64,000 nt of DNA from Citrobacter telavivensis (lineage in GTDB: Bacteria > Pseudomonadota > Gammaproteobacteria > Enterobacterales > Enterobacteriaceae), in assembly GCA_009363175.1 (NCBI GenBank), contig CP045205.1:1178001-1242000 (forward strand), read 5' to 3'. The stretch's first letter is position 1. Every line of letters starts with the position of its first letter. The notes below the pieces were generated by a model. The model was given only the letters and a program-made list of their open reading frames with translations, was not told the origin of the DNA and searched no databases. This document shows positions 1 through 9,019 of the stretch, one piece after another. The position numbers and the translations under genes were made by a program.

Positions 1-318
1 ACCATAGTCGTGACGGGTTTTACCTTCTTCTGCGGCAATTTTACGCTCAACCACCATCTGGGTCGCGATACCGGCGTGGTCGGTACCGACCTGCCACAGG
101 GTATTTTTCCCCTGCATGCGCTGGTAGCGAATCAGGGTGTCCATGATGGTTTGCTGGAAAGCATGACCCATATGCAAACTGCCGGTGACGTTCGGCGGCG
201 GGATCATGATGCAGAAGGACTCTTTGCTTTCATCGCCGTTAGGCTTGAAATAGCCCTGCTTTTCCCAGTGCTCGTAAAGCGGCTGTTCGATATCTTGGGG
301 GTTGTATGTCTTTTCCAT
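1..318 (-). CDS. valS: Valyl-tRNA synthetase, N-terminal part (partial at window edge)
   Basis: Charges tRNA-Val in the cytoplasm. Only the first 106 codons lie in the window and the frame is open to the left edge. The protein starts MEKTYNPQDIEQPLYEHW and contains the class I synthetase HIGH-type motif in the form PPPNVTGSLHMGHAFQ. The ATG at 318-316 overlaps the holC stop codon (TAATG), so translation is probably coupled to holC. The order pepA-holC-valS is the standard enterobacterial one. Confidence 0.96.
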   Translation of the reverse strand, partial: MEKTYNPQDIEQPLYEHWEKQGYFKPNGDESKESFCIMIPPPNVTGSLHMGHAFQQTIMDTLIRYQRMQGKNTLWQVGTDHAGIATQMVVERKIAAEEGKTRHDYG

Positions 319-761
319 TATTTCCAGGTTGCCGTATTCAGGTTAAAACCAGCCACGCGGTAGGCTTTGTAGCGTTCACGCGCCGATTGTTTCAGAGAAT
401 CTTCGTAAGGAACGAAGTCTATCACTTCTGTGAAAGCGGTGGCAAAATCTGCAAAGCCAACGCGCAGACTGATGAGCAGATCGCGCGGGCTGCTGTTGCG
501 TTTTTCCGGCCAGGCGATTTCCACCGGCGAGCCGCCGCGCGGTCCTTCACCTGCCAGATTGTGCGGGACGAAACTGTCAGCCGGTCTGGCCCACAGTGCT
601 TCATCCAGGCGAATCGCCTGTTTTTCGTCTTCGCAAGCAATCAACACGCGTTTACCACTGCGCCAACGTTCTGCGGCAATCTCACACACCAGTTGCTCGA
701 CGGCACTTAAGCCATCGACGGTGTTTTCGTTGTCCAGAAGGTAGAACGTTGCATTCTTCAT
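318..761 (-). CDS. holC: DNA polymerase III chi subunit
   Basis: Chi subunit of the DNA polymerase III clamp-loader complex. It links the holoenzyme to single-strand-binding protein. The start at 761 (MKNATFYLLDNE) gives 147 aa, the family length. An upstream in-frame ATG at 842 would add 27 residues that run into the REP region and do not look like the family. The last base of the stop codon is shared with the valS start. Nearly identical to the E. coli protein as I remember it. Confidence 0.95.
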   Translation of the reverse strand: MKNATFYLLDNENTVDGLSAVEQLVCEIAAERWRSGKRVLIACEDEKQAIRLDEALWARPADSFVPHNLAGEGPRGGSPVEIAWPEKRNSSPRDLLISLRVGFADFATAFTEVIDFVPYEDSLKQSARERYKAYRVAGFNLNTATWK

Positions 762-809
762 ATATGGGGCTTCTTGTGGTGGATTTAAACGCGTTGCCAT
801 GTTGCACAC

Positions 810-882
810 CGTAGGCCTGATAAGGCGCATTAGCGCCGACATCAGGCATTTTGCCGGATGGCACTGCGCTTATCCGGCCTAC
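810..882. repeat. Pair of REP/BIME palindromic units between pepA and holC
   Basis: Two REP-type units with the typical GTAGGCCTGATAAGGCG and GCCGGATGGC...GCTTATCCGGCCTAC sequences lie back to back between holC and pepA. REP elements form mRNA hairpins and often mark 3' ends or intercistronic gaps in enterobacteria. Here they separate the pepA stop from the holC start. Confidence 0.85.
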
Positions 883-897
883 GGGGCAATCTCTAAC

Positions 898-2409
898 TTA
901 CTCTTCGCCGGAAAAACCCGCACGATTGAGCAGGAACTGTGACAGCAACGCCACCGGACGACCGGTTGCGCCTTTGGCTTTCCCGGAGCGCCAGGCGGTA
1001 CCGGCGATATCAAGGTGCGCCCAGTTGTACTTGCGGGTAAAGCGCGACAGGAAGCAGCCTGCGGTGATCGCACCGCCAGGACGGCCGCCAATATTCGCCA
1101 TGTCCGCAAAATTGGACTCCAGCTGTTCCTGATACTCATCACCCAGCGGCAGACGCCATGCGCGGTCACCGGCTTGTTCAGACGCGCCGATCAGCTCGTG
1201 CGCCAGCGGGTTATGGTTCGACATCAGACCGGTGATGTGGTGGCCCAGCGCAATCACGCAGGCACCCGTCAGGGTCGCCACGTCGATCACGGCTTCCGGC
1301 TCAAAACGCTCAACGTAGGTTAAGACGTCGCAGAGTACCAGACGGCCTTCGGCATCGGTGTTCAGCACTTCGACCGTCTGACCGGACATCGTCGTCAGCA
1401 CGTCGCCCGGACGATAGGCGCGACCACCCGGCATGTTTTCACAGCCCGCCAGCACGCCGATGACGTTGATCGGCAACTGAAGCTCCGCCACCATGCGCAT
1501 CACGCCGTAAACGGCTGCGGCACCGCACATGTCGTACTTCATCTCGTCCATGCCTTCGGCAGGCTTGATGGAGATACCGCCGGAATCAAAGGTGAGCCCT
1601 TTACCGACCAACACGATCGGGCGGACGTCTTCGGACGGACTGCCTTTGTACTCGATTACCGACATCAGCGATTCGTTCTGCGAACCGTGACCGACGGCGA
1701 GGTAAGAGTGCATTCCCAGCTCTTTCATCTGCTGTTCGCCGATGACGCGGGTGACCACATTCTTACTGTAGCTGTCAGCCAACTGGCGCGCCTGAGAGGC
1801 CAGGTAGGCGGCGTTGCAGATATTCGGCGGCATGTTGCCGAGGTCTTTCGCAGCCTTAATACCGGCGGCAATGGCCAGTCCGTGCTGGATAGCACGCTCG
1901 CCGCTGGTCAGTTCACGGCGGGTCGGCACGTTGAAGACCATTTTACGCAGCGGGCGACGCGGCTCGCTTTTGGTGGTCTTCAACTGATCGAAACTGTACA
2001 GCGTCTCTTTGGCCGTCTCGACAGCCTGACGTACTTTCCAGTAGTTGTTGCGGCCTTTGACGTGCAGTTCGGTCAGGAAGCAGACGGCTTCCATCGAGCC
2101 GGTATCATTCAGAGTGTTTATCGTTTTCTGAATAACCTGCTTATACTGACGTTCATCCAGCTCGCGCTCTTTGCCACATCCGATGAGGAGGATACGCTCG
2201 GACAGCACGTTGGGAACATGGTGCAGCAACAAGGTCTGACCTGGTTTGCCTTCCAGTTCGCCACGGCGCAGCAGGGCACTGATGTACCCGTCGCTGATTT
2301 TATCGAGCTGTTCTGCAATCGGAGAAAGGCGGCGTGGTTCAAAGACGCCCACGACGATGCAGGCACTCCGCTGTTTCTCCGGGCTACCGCTTTTTACACT
2401 AAACTCCAT
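898..2409 (-). CDS. pepA: Leucyl aminopeptidase A (PepA/XerA)
   Basis: Cytosolic M17-family zinc/manganese aminopeptidase that removes N-terminal residues from peptides. In E. coli the same protein binds DNA as an accessory factor for Xer recombination at cer and as a regulator of carAB. The length is 503 aa, as in E. coli. The M17 signature NTDAEGRL lies near residues 350-357, and the metal ligands are in VGKGLTFDSGG. The N-terminal DNA-binding domain is complete. It is transcribed divergently from lptF and upstream of holC-valS. Confidence 0.97.
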   Translation of the reverse strand: MEFSVKSGSPEKQRSACIVVGVFEPRRLSPIAEQLDKISDGYISALLRRGELEGKPGQTLLLHHVPNVLSERILLIGCGKERELDERQYKQVIQKTINTLNDTGSMEAVCFLTELHVKGRNNYWKVRQAVETAKETLYSFDQLKTTKSEPRRPLRKMVFNVPTRRELTSGERAIQHGLAIAAGIKAAKDLGNMPPNICNAAYLASQARQLADSYSKNVVTRVIGEQQMKELGMHSYLAVGHGSQNESLMSVIEYKGSPSEDVRPIVLVGKGLTFDSGGISIKPAEGMDEMKYDMCGAAAVYGVMRMVAELQLPINVIGVLAGCENMPGGRAYRPGDVLTTMSGQTVEVLNTDAEGRLVLCDVLTYVERFEPEAVIDVATLTGACVIALGHHITGLMSNHNPLAHELIGASEQAGDRAWRLPLGDEYQEQLESNFADMANIGGRPGGAITAGCFLSRFTRKYNWAHLDIAGTAWRSGKAKGATGRPVALLSQFLLNRAGFSGEE

Positions 2410-2534
2410 GCACTACGCTCCTGAATCTTAAAGACAACGGCGGCGCCTGCGGTTAGAATTGCAAGCTTTCGTAACTCATGTCCGCAGTTGCGGTGACTTC
2501 GTGTTAATCTTAACGTTATTACGGCATTGGCACA

Positions 2535-2573
2535 TCAGAACGCGTTCTGAGTGGCGAATCCGCTGAGTATAAT
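2535..2573 (+). promoter_or_regulatory. Candidate lptFG promoter with 16-bp palindrome
   Basis: A perfect palindrome, TCAGAACGCGTTCTGA, at 2535-2550 lies 17 bp before a TATAAT at 2568-2573. Its right half (TTCTGA, 2545-2550) sits at the -35 position. The arrangement fits a promoter for lptF, about 100 bp downstream, with a repressor or activator site over its -35. The regulator cannot be named from sequence. Confidence 0.4.
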
Positions 2574-2675
2574 AATTTTAGCGACGATTTCGACGACTCA
2601 AGAGAATAAATGACGTTTAAGCCATGAAACAAGCTAAATTCCTGCAAAAGACGAGTTTTTACGGGCGTATTTAAA

Positions 2676-3776
2676 GTGATAATCATAAGATATCTGGTGC
2701 GGGAGACGCTCAAAAGCCAGCTTGCCATCCTCTTCATCCTGCTTTTGATTTTCTTTTGTCAAAAGTTAGTGAGGATCCTCGGCGCAGCGGTTGACGGTGA
2801 CATTCCGGCAAATCTGGTGCTCTCGTTGCTGGGCCTCGGCGTGCCTGAAATGGCGCAGCTCATCCTGCCGCTCAGCCTGTTCCTCGGCCTGTTGATGACT
2901 CTGGGCAAACTGTATACCGAAAGTGAAATTACGGTGATGCATGCCTGCGGTCTGAGCAAGTCCGTGCTGGTGAAAGCCGCCATGATCCTGGCGCTGTTCA
3001 CCGGTATCATCGCCGCCGTTAATGTCATGTGGGCGGGACCGTGGTCGTCAAAGCATCAGGATGAGGTACTCGCTGAGGCGAAAGCCAATCCAGGAATGGC
3101 TGCACTGGCGCAAGGGCAGTTCCAGCAGGCCACCAACGGCGGTTCGGTACTGTTCATTGAAAGCGTTGAGGGTAGCCATTTTAAAGATGTGTTCCTCGCG
3201 CAGATTCGCCCGAAAGGTAACGCCCGTCCTTCCGTGGTGGTTGCCGATTCCGGACATTTATCGCAACTGCGCGACGGCACGCAGGTGGTCACCCTGAACA
3301 AAGGTACCCGCTTTGAAGGCACCGCACTGCTGCGTGATTTCCGCATCACCGACTTCCAGGACTATCAGGCGATTATTGGTCATCAGGCGGTAGCGCTGGA
3401 TCCTAACGATACTGACCAGATGGATATGCGTACGCTGTGGTCCACTAATACCGATCGGGCCCGTGCGGAGCTGCACTGGCGCATCACGCTGGTATTCACC
3501 GTATTTATGATGGCGCTGATGGTCGTACCGCTGAGCGTGGTCAACCCACGTCAGGGCCGCGTGCTGTCAATGCTGCCTGCGATGTTGCTGTATCTGATGT
3601 TCTTCCTGATCCAAACCTCCCTGAAATCCAACGGCGGGAAAGGTAAGCTGGATCCGGTTATCTGGATGTGGGTCGTCAACCTGCTGTACCTGGCGCTGGC
3701 AGTGGGCCTGAACCTGTGGGATACAGTGCCGGTGCGCCGTCTGCGCGCCAGTTTTTCGCGTAAAGGAGCGGTGTGA
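2676..3776 (+). CDS. lptF: LPS export ABC transporter permease LptF
   Basis: One of two membrane subunits of the LptB2FG transporter, which extracts lipopolysaccharide from the inner membrane and passes it to LptC/A/D. The length is 366 aa. The start is a GTG (IIIRYLVRETLK follows), the conserved E. coli start. Membrane segments lie near the N-terminus (residues 15-100) and C-terminus (265-355), around a periplasmic beta-jellyroll domain of about 150 residues. Its stop codon overlaps the lptG start. Confidence 0.96.
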   Translation: MIIIRYLVRETLKSQLAILFILLLIFFCQKLVRILGAAVDGDIPANLVLSLLGLGVPEMAQLILPLSLFLGLLMTLGKLYTESEITVMHACGLSKSVLVKAAMILALFTGIIAAVNVMWAGPWSSKHQDEVLAEAKANPGMAALAQGQFQQATNGGSVLFIESVEGSHFKDVFLAQIRPKGNARPSVVVADSGHLSQLRDGTQVVTLNKGTRFEGTALLRDFRITDFQDYQAIIGHQAVALDPNDTDQMDMRTLWSTNTDRARAELHWRITLVFTVFMMALMVVPLSVVNPRQGRVLSMLPAMLLYLMFFLIQTSLKSNGGKGKLDPVIWMWVVNLLYLALAVGLNLWDTVPVRRLRASFSRKGAV

Positions 3777-4858
3777 TGCAGCCATTTGGTGTCCTTGACC
3801 GCTATATCGGTAAAACTATTTTCACCACCATCATGATGACGTTGTTCATGCTGGTGTCGCTTTCCGGCATCATCAAGTTTGTTGACCAGCTCAAAAAAGC
3901 CGGGCAGGGGAGCTACGATGCGCTGGGCGCGGGGATGTACACCCTGCTCAGCGTGCCGAAAGATGTGCAGATTTTCTTCCCAATGGCGGCGCTGCTTGGC
4001 GCGCTGCTAGGCCTTGGGATGCTGGCTCAGCGCAGCGAACTGGTGGTGATGCAAGCGTCGGGTTTTACCCGTATGCAGGTAGCGCTCTCGGTGATGAAAA
4101 CCGCGATCCCGCTGGTGCTGCTGACCATGGCCATCGGCGAGTGGGTTGCGCCGCAGGGCGAGCAAATGGCGCGTAACTACCGTGCGCAGGCGATGTACGG
4201 CGGTTCGCTGCTTTCCACCCAGCAGGGGCTGTGGGCGAAAGACGGCAATAACTTTGTTTACATCGAACGGGTGAAAGGCGATGAAGAGTTAGGGGGGATC
4301 AGTATCTACGCCTTTAACGATCAGCGTCGTTTGCAGTCCGTGCGCTATGCCGCGTCTGCGAAGTTTGATCCGGAACAGAAGGTCTGGCGTCTGTCGCAGG
4401 TGGATGAGTCAAATTTGACCGATCCGAAGCAGGTAACCGGTTCGCAAATCGTGAGCAGTACCTGGAAAACTAACCTCACGCCGGACAAACTGGGCGTGGT
4501 GGCGCTGGACCCGGATGCGCTTTCCATCAGCGGTCTGCACAACTACGTGAAGTACCTGAAGTCGAGCGGCCAGGAGGCCGGACGCTATCAGCTCAATATG
4601 TGGAGCAAAGTTTTCCAGCCGCTGTCCGTTGCGGTGATGATGCTGATGGCGCTGTCGTTCATCTTTGGCCCACTGCGTAGCGTGCCGATGGGCGTGCGTG
4701 TGGTGACGGGGATAAGCTTTGGTTTTGTCTTCTACGTGCTGGACCAGATCTTCGGCCCGCTGACGCTGGTGTACGGCATCCCGCCAATTATCGGCGCACT
4801 GCTGCCGAGCGCCTCATTCTTCTTAATCAGCCTCTGGCTGATGATGCGTAAGTCATAA
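3776..4858 (+). CDS. lptG: LPS export ABC transporter permease LptG
   Basis: Partner permease of LptF, 360 aa. The start is the ATG at 3776, overlapping the lptF TGA (TGATG). An AAAGGAG ribosome-binding site at 3762-3768 has normal spacing to it, while the in-frame GTG one codon upstream is less well placed. The protein begins MQPFGVLDRYIGKTIFTT and has the same fold as LptF: N- and C-terminal membrane segments and a periplasmic jellyroll. Translational coupling with lptF fits 1:1 assembly. Confidence 0.96.
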   Translation: MQPFGVLDRYIGKTIFTTIMMTLFMLVSLSGIIKFVDQLKKAGQGSYDALGAGMYTLLSVPKDVQIFFPMAALLGALLGLGMLAQRSELVVMQASGFTRMQVALSVMKTAIPLVLLTMAIGEWVAPQGEQMARNYRAQAMYGGSLLSTQQGLWAKDGNNFVYIERVKGDEELGGISIYAFNDQRRLQSVRYAASAKFDPEQKVWRLSQVDESNLTDPKQVTGSQIVSSTWKTNLTPDKLGVVALDPDALSISGLHNYVKYLKSSGQEAGRYQLNMWSKVFQPLSVAVMMLMALSFIFGPLRSVPMGVRVVTGISFGFVFYVLDQIFGPLTLVYGIPPIIGALLPSASFFLISLWLMMRKS

Positions 4859-4879
4859 TCTCCGGCACGTTCTGGCGCA

Positions 4880-4980
4880 GTGCCTGATGGCGCTGCGCTT
4901 ATCAGGCCTACTCGCGAATTATGATGCGTAAGTTGTCATCTCTTGTAGGCCGGATAAGGCGGTTACGCCGCCATCCGGCA
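4880..4980. repeat. Two REP units between lptG and yjgR
   Basis: REP-like palindromes lie at about 4880-4912 (TGCCTGATGGCG...ATCAGGCCTAC) and 4945-4980 (GTAGGCCGGATAAGGCG...CCATCCGGCA). They fill the gap between the convergent 3' ends of lptG and yjgR and probably act as processing or termination structures for both. Confidence 0.85.
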
Positions 4981-4996
4981 AACTGCGGCGCAATGC

Positions 4997-6499
4997 CTAG
5001 CGTCTTCTGCCGCCCATCAAACTGCCTAACATCCCGCGAATGATCTGATTGGTCACCTGACGCGCGGCGCTTTTCGCCACGCTCTGCACGACGCCATCAC
5101 GCTTACCGCCGCGTGGCCCGGTAGTGCCGAACAGAATATCTTTCAGACCGCCAAGAATACCGTCGTCAACGGCCACTTCTTTACCTTTCGCGGGGGGATT
5201 ACTCTGTTGTTCAGTAGCCACTTGTATGCCTTTTTGCAGCATTTCAAACGCGGATTCGCGATCCAGGTCGTCTTCATATTTACCATAAAGCGCAGAGTGG
5301 TTGATCAGTCCGTTGCGCTCATCATCCGTCACCGGTCCCATACGTGAGCACGGGGCAATTACCATCGCCCGCTCAACGACCGACGGGCTGCCTTTAGCAT
5401 CAAGAAACGAGACCAGCGCTTCGCCGGTACCCAGTTCCTGAATCGCTTTCTCCGTATCAAACGCCGGATTGGCGCGCATGGTTTGTGCGGCGGTTTTCAC
5501 CGCTTTCTGATCTTTCGGCGTGAAGGCGCGTAGGGCGTGCTGAACGCGGTTGCCCAACTGACCGAGTACGTTATCCGGAATATCCGCCGGGTTCTGCGAA
5601 ACAAACCAGACGCCAACCCCTTTAGAGCGGATCAGACGGATCACCTGTTCGATTTTATCCAGCAACACCTGCGGTGCGTCGTTGAACAGCAAATGCGCTT
5701 CGTCGAAGAAGAAGACCAGCTTCGGTTTTTCCAGATCGCCAGCTTCCGGCAACTGTTCGTAAAGCTCGGAGAGCATCCACAGCAGGCTGGCGGCGTAGAG
5801 TTTCGGCATCTGGTAGAGCTTCTCGGCACTGAGAATATTGATGATCCCTTTGCCGTTGGCATCGGTGCGCATCCAGTCTTTGATGTCGAGCATCGGCTCG
5901 CCAAAGAAGTGCGTTGCCCCTTGCTGTTCAAGCGTCAACAGCCCGCGCTGAATAGCCCCGACTGAAGCACTGCTGATGTTGCCATACTGATTCTGGAAGG
6001 ATTTGGCATTGTCGCCGATGTATTGAGTGATGGCCCGCAGGTCTTTGAAATCCAACAGCAACAGACCCTGGTCATCGGCAATGCGGAAGATAATGTTCAG
6101 TACGCCGGACTGTACCTCGTTAAGGTTCAGCAGACGCGCCAGCAAGAGCGGCCCGAGGTCAGAGACCGTGGCGCGAACCGGATGGCCTTTTTCACCGAAG
6201 ATATCCCACAGCACCACCGGGTTGCTGTGCGGTTGCCAGTCGGTAATACCAATATTTTTCAGTCTGGCGAGCAGTTTCTCGGAGGCTTGTCCCTCAGCGG
6301 CGACGCCCGTTAAATCACCTTTCACATCGGCCATAAATACCGGCACGCCAATTTCCGACAGCGATTCGGCCAGTTTTTGCAGCGTAACGGTTTTTCCGGT
6401 ACCGGTCGCGCCAGTAATCAGTCCATGACGGTTTGCCATACCGGGGAGTAAAAACACTTCAGTGTCTGGCGTGCGGGCAATCAGCAGGGGTGAGCTCAT
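4997..6499 (-). CDS. yjgR: YjgR, DUF853 HerA/VirB4-like P-loop ATPase
   Basis: Conserved enterobacterial ATPase of the DUF853 family, related to the HerA/VirB4 pumping ATPases. The cellular role is not established. The length is 500 aa from the ATG at 6499 (MSSPLLIARTPDTE). A GGAGG ribosome-binding site lies about 7 nt upstream and excludes the longer in-frame start at 6577. The Walker A motif is GATGTGKTVTLQ (about residues 30-41), the Walker B-type segment is FFFDEAHLLF (about 262-271), and the arginine- and glycine-rich tail ends GGRRR. Confidence 0.93.
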   Translation of the reverse strand: MSSPLLIARTPDTEVFLLPGMANRHGLITGATGTGKTVTLQKLAESLSEIGVPVFMADVKGDLTGVAAEGQASEKLLARLKNIGITDWQPHSNPVVLWDIFGEKGHPVRATVSDLGPLLLARLLNLNEVQSGVLNIIFRIADDQGLLLLDFKDLRAITQYIGDNAKSFQNQYGNISSASVGAIQRGLLTLEQQGATHFFGEPMLDIKDWMRTDANGKGIINILSAEKLYQMPKLYAASLLWMLSELYEQLPEAGDLEKPKLVFFFDEAHLLFNDAPQVLLDKIEQVIRLIRSKGVGVWFVSQNPADIPDNVLGQLGNRVQHALRAFTPKDQKAVKTAAQTMRANPAFDTEKAIQELGTGEALVSFLDAKGSPSVVERAMVIAPCSRMGPVTDDERNGLINHSALYGKYEDDLDRESAFEMLQKGIQVATEQQSNPPAKGKEVAVDDGILGGLKDILFGTTGPRGGKRDGVVQSVAKSAARQVTNQIIRGMLGSLMGGRRR

Positions 6500-6577
6500 T
6501 AGATTTCCTCCATTTATCCTGCGTCGAGTATAGGCAATGTGAAGGAAAGAGAATATGCGCAGGGGAGAGAAAATCAC

Positions 6578-7576
6578 TTATAGCGTATTGCCGTGATAAA
6601 TCTGGTATCCCAAATCGATCGTATTGTGGTTGTGGTCGTTGTTCTTGATTTTACTCAGCAACATCTGCGCCGCCATGCGGCCAATATCAAAACGGGGCGT
6701 AATGACGCTGGCAAGGCTTGGGATCATCTGTCGGCCCATCTCCAGACCGTGGAAACCCGCAATGGAGATTTGCTCCGGTACGGACAGTTCGCGCTCCCGG
6801 CAAAACAGCAGCGCCCCCATTGCAATATCATCATTGGTGCAAAAAACGCCGTCTAAATCCGGGTGGGCGACGAGCGCGTCGCGCATCAGTTGCGTGCCCA
6901 GATGAATCGACGAGATCGCCCGAGGGTTAACGCGCAGAGGCGTCAGGTTTCGCTGCGTCATCGCGTCGCAGTAGCCACAAAAACGTTGTTCATCACGGAT
7001 ATCGTCTTTCGAACCGAGATAGAGAATTTTGCGCCGCTGGCGTTTATCCAGCATGGTGCTGACCATATCAAACGCCGCCTGACGGTTATCAAACCCGACT
7101 TCCATATCCAGACGATCGCCCTGGATATCCATCAGCTCGATAATGGGAATCGCGGCCGATCGCAGGAATTTCACCGTGCGCAGGGTGTGATATTTCTCGG
7201 AAAGAATGATGCCGTCGATATTGTAGGAGAGCAGATTGATCACCGACTCTTCTTCTGATTCGCGGTCGTAGTTATAGTTGGCAATCAGAGTCTGGTAGTT
7301 GTGGTCAGAAGTAACAGATTCAATACCGGCAAGAATGTCGGCGAAGAGCTGGTTCTGAAATGAAGGAATTAACACGCCAAGCGTGTAGCTTTGCGCGTTC
7401 AACAGCATGGCGGGCGCACGGTTCGGGATGTAGTTAATCTCCTCCATGATCTGCGCGATACGCTCGCCGGTTTCCTTTGCGACTTTTTTCGGCGAGCGGA
7501 TATAGCGGCTCACCGTCATTTTGGTCACGCCCGCGAGCGTGGCAATGTCCTGCAAAGAAATTCTGTGGTTCCTCAT
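6578..7576 (-). CDS. idnR: L-idonate regulator IdnR (LacI/GntR family)
   Basis: LacI-family transcription factor controlling the L-idonate genes and, in E. coli, also GntR targets. It responds to 5-ketogluconate/idonate. The length is 332 aa from MRNHRISLQDIATLAG at 7576. The helix-turn-helix covers about residues 6-27 (DIATLAGVTKMTVSRYI), followed by a periplasmic-binding-protein-like effector domain. It is the last gene of the idnDOTR operon. A GC-rich hairpin at 7589-7620 in the idnT-idnR gap could lower its expression relative to idnT. Confidence 0.94.
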   Translation of the reverse strand: MRNHRISLQDIATLAGVTKMTVSRYIRSPKKVAKETGERIAQIMEEINYIPNRAPAMLLNAQSYTLGVLIPSFQNQLFADILAGIESVTSDHNYQTLIANYNYDRESEEESVINLLSYNIDGIILSEKYHTLRTVKFLRSAAIPIIELMDIQGDRLDMEVGFDNRQAAFDMVSTMLDKRQRRKILYLGSKDDIRDEQRFCGYCDAMTQRNLTPLRVNPRAISSIHLGTQLMRDALVAHPDLDGVFCTNDDIAMGALLFCRERELSVPEQISIAGFHGLEMGRQMIPSLASVITPRFDIGRMAAQMLLSKIKNNDHNHNTIDLGYQIYHGNTL

Positions 7577-7636
7577 CTTCTCTCCCGTACCGGGGAGCGG
7601 CGGCGACATCGCCCCCCGGTGGTTAATCCCGCCTTC

Positions 7637-8956
7637 TTAATGCAGAACGGCGTTTAGCGCCAGCACGCCCAGCAGTCCCATAATCGAAATCAGGGTTTCC
7701 ATCACGGTCCATGTCCGCAGCGTTTCACCGACGCTGAGGTTAAAGTAACCCTTAAACAGCCAGAATCCAGGATCGTTAACGTGCGAAGCGATCACGCTAC
7801 CGGCCCCGGTTGCCAGCACCATCAACGCCGGATCGGCATGAGTGACGTTAATGATCGGCAGCACCACGCCAGCGGTCGTGATCGCGGCAACGGTCGCTGA
7901 CCCCAGCGCAATACGCAGCAATGCTGCTACCGTCCAGCACATCAACAGCGGCGACAGCGACGTGCCGGTCATCAACTGCGAAATATACTGGCCCACGCCG
8001 CTGTCCACCAGTACCTGCTTAAACGCGCCGCCGCCGGCGATAATAAACACAATCATCGCGATGGCGCCGATAGAATCACCGACGATATCCATGATTTGTT
8101 CAATCGTCCGTCCATTGCGTCGGCCAAGGGTGAAAATCGCCAGTACGATAGCGATAAACAGCGCGACGGCAGGGTTACCGATAAACTCAAAGAATACCCG
8201 CACTGAGTTGGTTTTTGGCAGCGTAATTTCACAGACTGCGGCAACAGCCATCAGTATGACGGGGATCACCGCCGCAAAGATACTGTTCCAGAAGGACGGC
8301 ATCTCCTCTTCGGTGAACAGGTGCGGGTTAAACAACCCTTCCGGCGGCGCTTTTTCAAAGCGGGTCAGCAGTTTTGAAAACAGCGGGCCTGCGACAATCA
8401 CCGTAGGGATGGTGATAATGAACCCGTACAGCAGCGTGGTGCCGAGGTTGGCTTCAAAAATCGTCGCAATGGCGGTCGGTCCCGGATGCGGCGGCAGGAA
8501 ACAGTGGGTCACCGAGAGGGCGGCGACCATCGGCACGCCGACGTACAGCAGCGGCAAACCGGAAGAGGCCACTACCGTAAATACCAGCGGCAGTAGCAGC
8601 ACAAAGCCGACCTCGAAGAACATCGCCAGCCCGACGACCAGTCCGGTGACGACCAGCGCCCACTGCACGCGTTTTTTACCAAACGTACCGATCAGGGTAG
8701 TGGCAATGCGTTGTGCGGCCCCCGTGTCAGAAATCAATTTACCCAACATTGCGCCAAAACCGAGGATCATCGCCAGTCCGCCGAGCGTACCGCCGATCCC
8801 GTTTTGAATGGAATGTAAAACTGCCTGTGCGTCCATCCCTTCGGCGAATCCCACGACGGCAGCGACCAGGACCAGGGCGATAAAGCCATTGACTTTAAAG
8901 CCAATCATCAGGACCAGAAGCAGCGCGACGCCTGCCGCAATTATGATTAATGGCAT
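7637..8956 (-). CDS. idnT: L-idonate/gluconate:H+ symporter IdnT (GntP family)
   Basis: Inner-membrane proton symporter of the GntP family that imports L-idonate, 5-ketogluconate and gluconate. The length is 439 aa from MPLIIIAAGVALLLVL, the family start. An upstream ATG at 8980 would add eight polar residues. It has about a dozen hydrophobic segments and the family motif FLPPHPGPTAIA. It lies downstream of idnO in the idn operon. Confidence 0.95.
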   Translation of the reverse strand: MPLIIIAAGVALLLVLMIGFKVNGFIALVLVAAVVGFAEGMDAQAVLHSIQNGIGGTLGGLAMILGFGAMLGKLISDTGAAQRIATTLIGTFGKKRVQWALVVTGLVVGLAMFFEVGFVLLLPLVFTVVASSGLPLLYVGVPMVAALSVTHCFLPPHPGPTAIATIFEANLGTTLLYGFIITIPTVIVAGPLFSKLLTRFEKAPPEGLFNPHLFTEEEMPSFWNSIFAAVIPVILMAVAAVCEITLPKTNSVRVFFEFIGNPAVALFIAIVLAIFTLGRRNGRTIEQIMDIVGDSIGAIAMIVFIIAGGGAFKQVLVDSGVGQYISQLMTGTSLSPLLMCWTVAALLRIALGSATVAAITTAGVVLPIINVTHADPALMVLATGAGSVIASHVNDPGFWLFKGYFNLSVGETLRTWTVMETLISIMGLLGVLALNAVLH

Positions 8957-9019
8957 AATCTTATCTCTTATCTGTGCCAAAAAGGCAGCGCTTGCGCGCT
9001 GCGTAGGGTTGTTCAGTGG

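Noticed and set aside
1687..2424. 245-codon frame on the plus strand opposite pepA
   Set aside because: Shadow of the highly conserved pepA frame.
7842..8807. Long open frame on the plus strand opposite idnT
   Set aside because: Shadow of a conserved membrane protein gene; composition is Ser/Ala/Thr-rich with no recognisable family.
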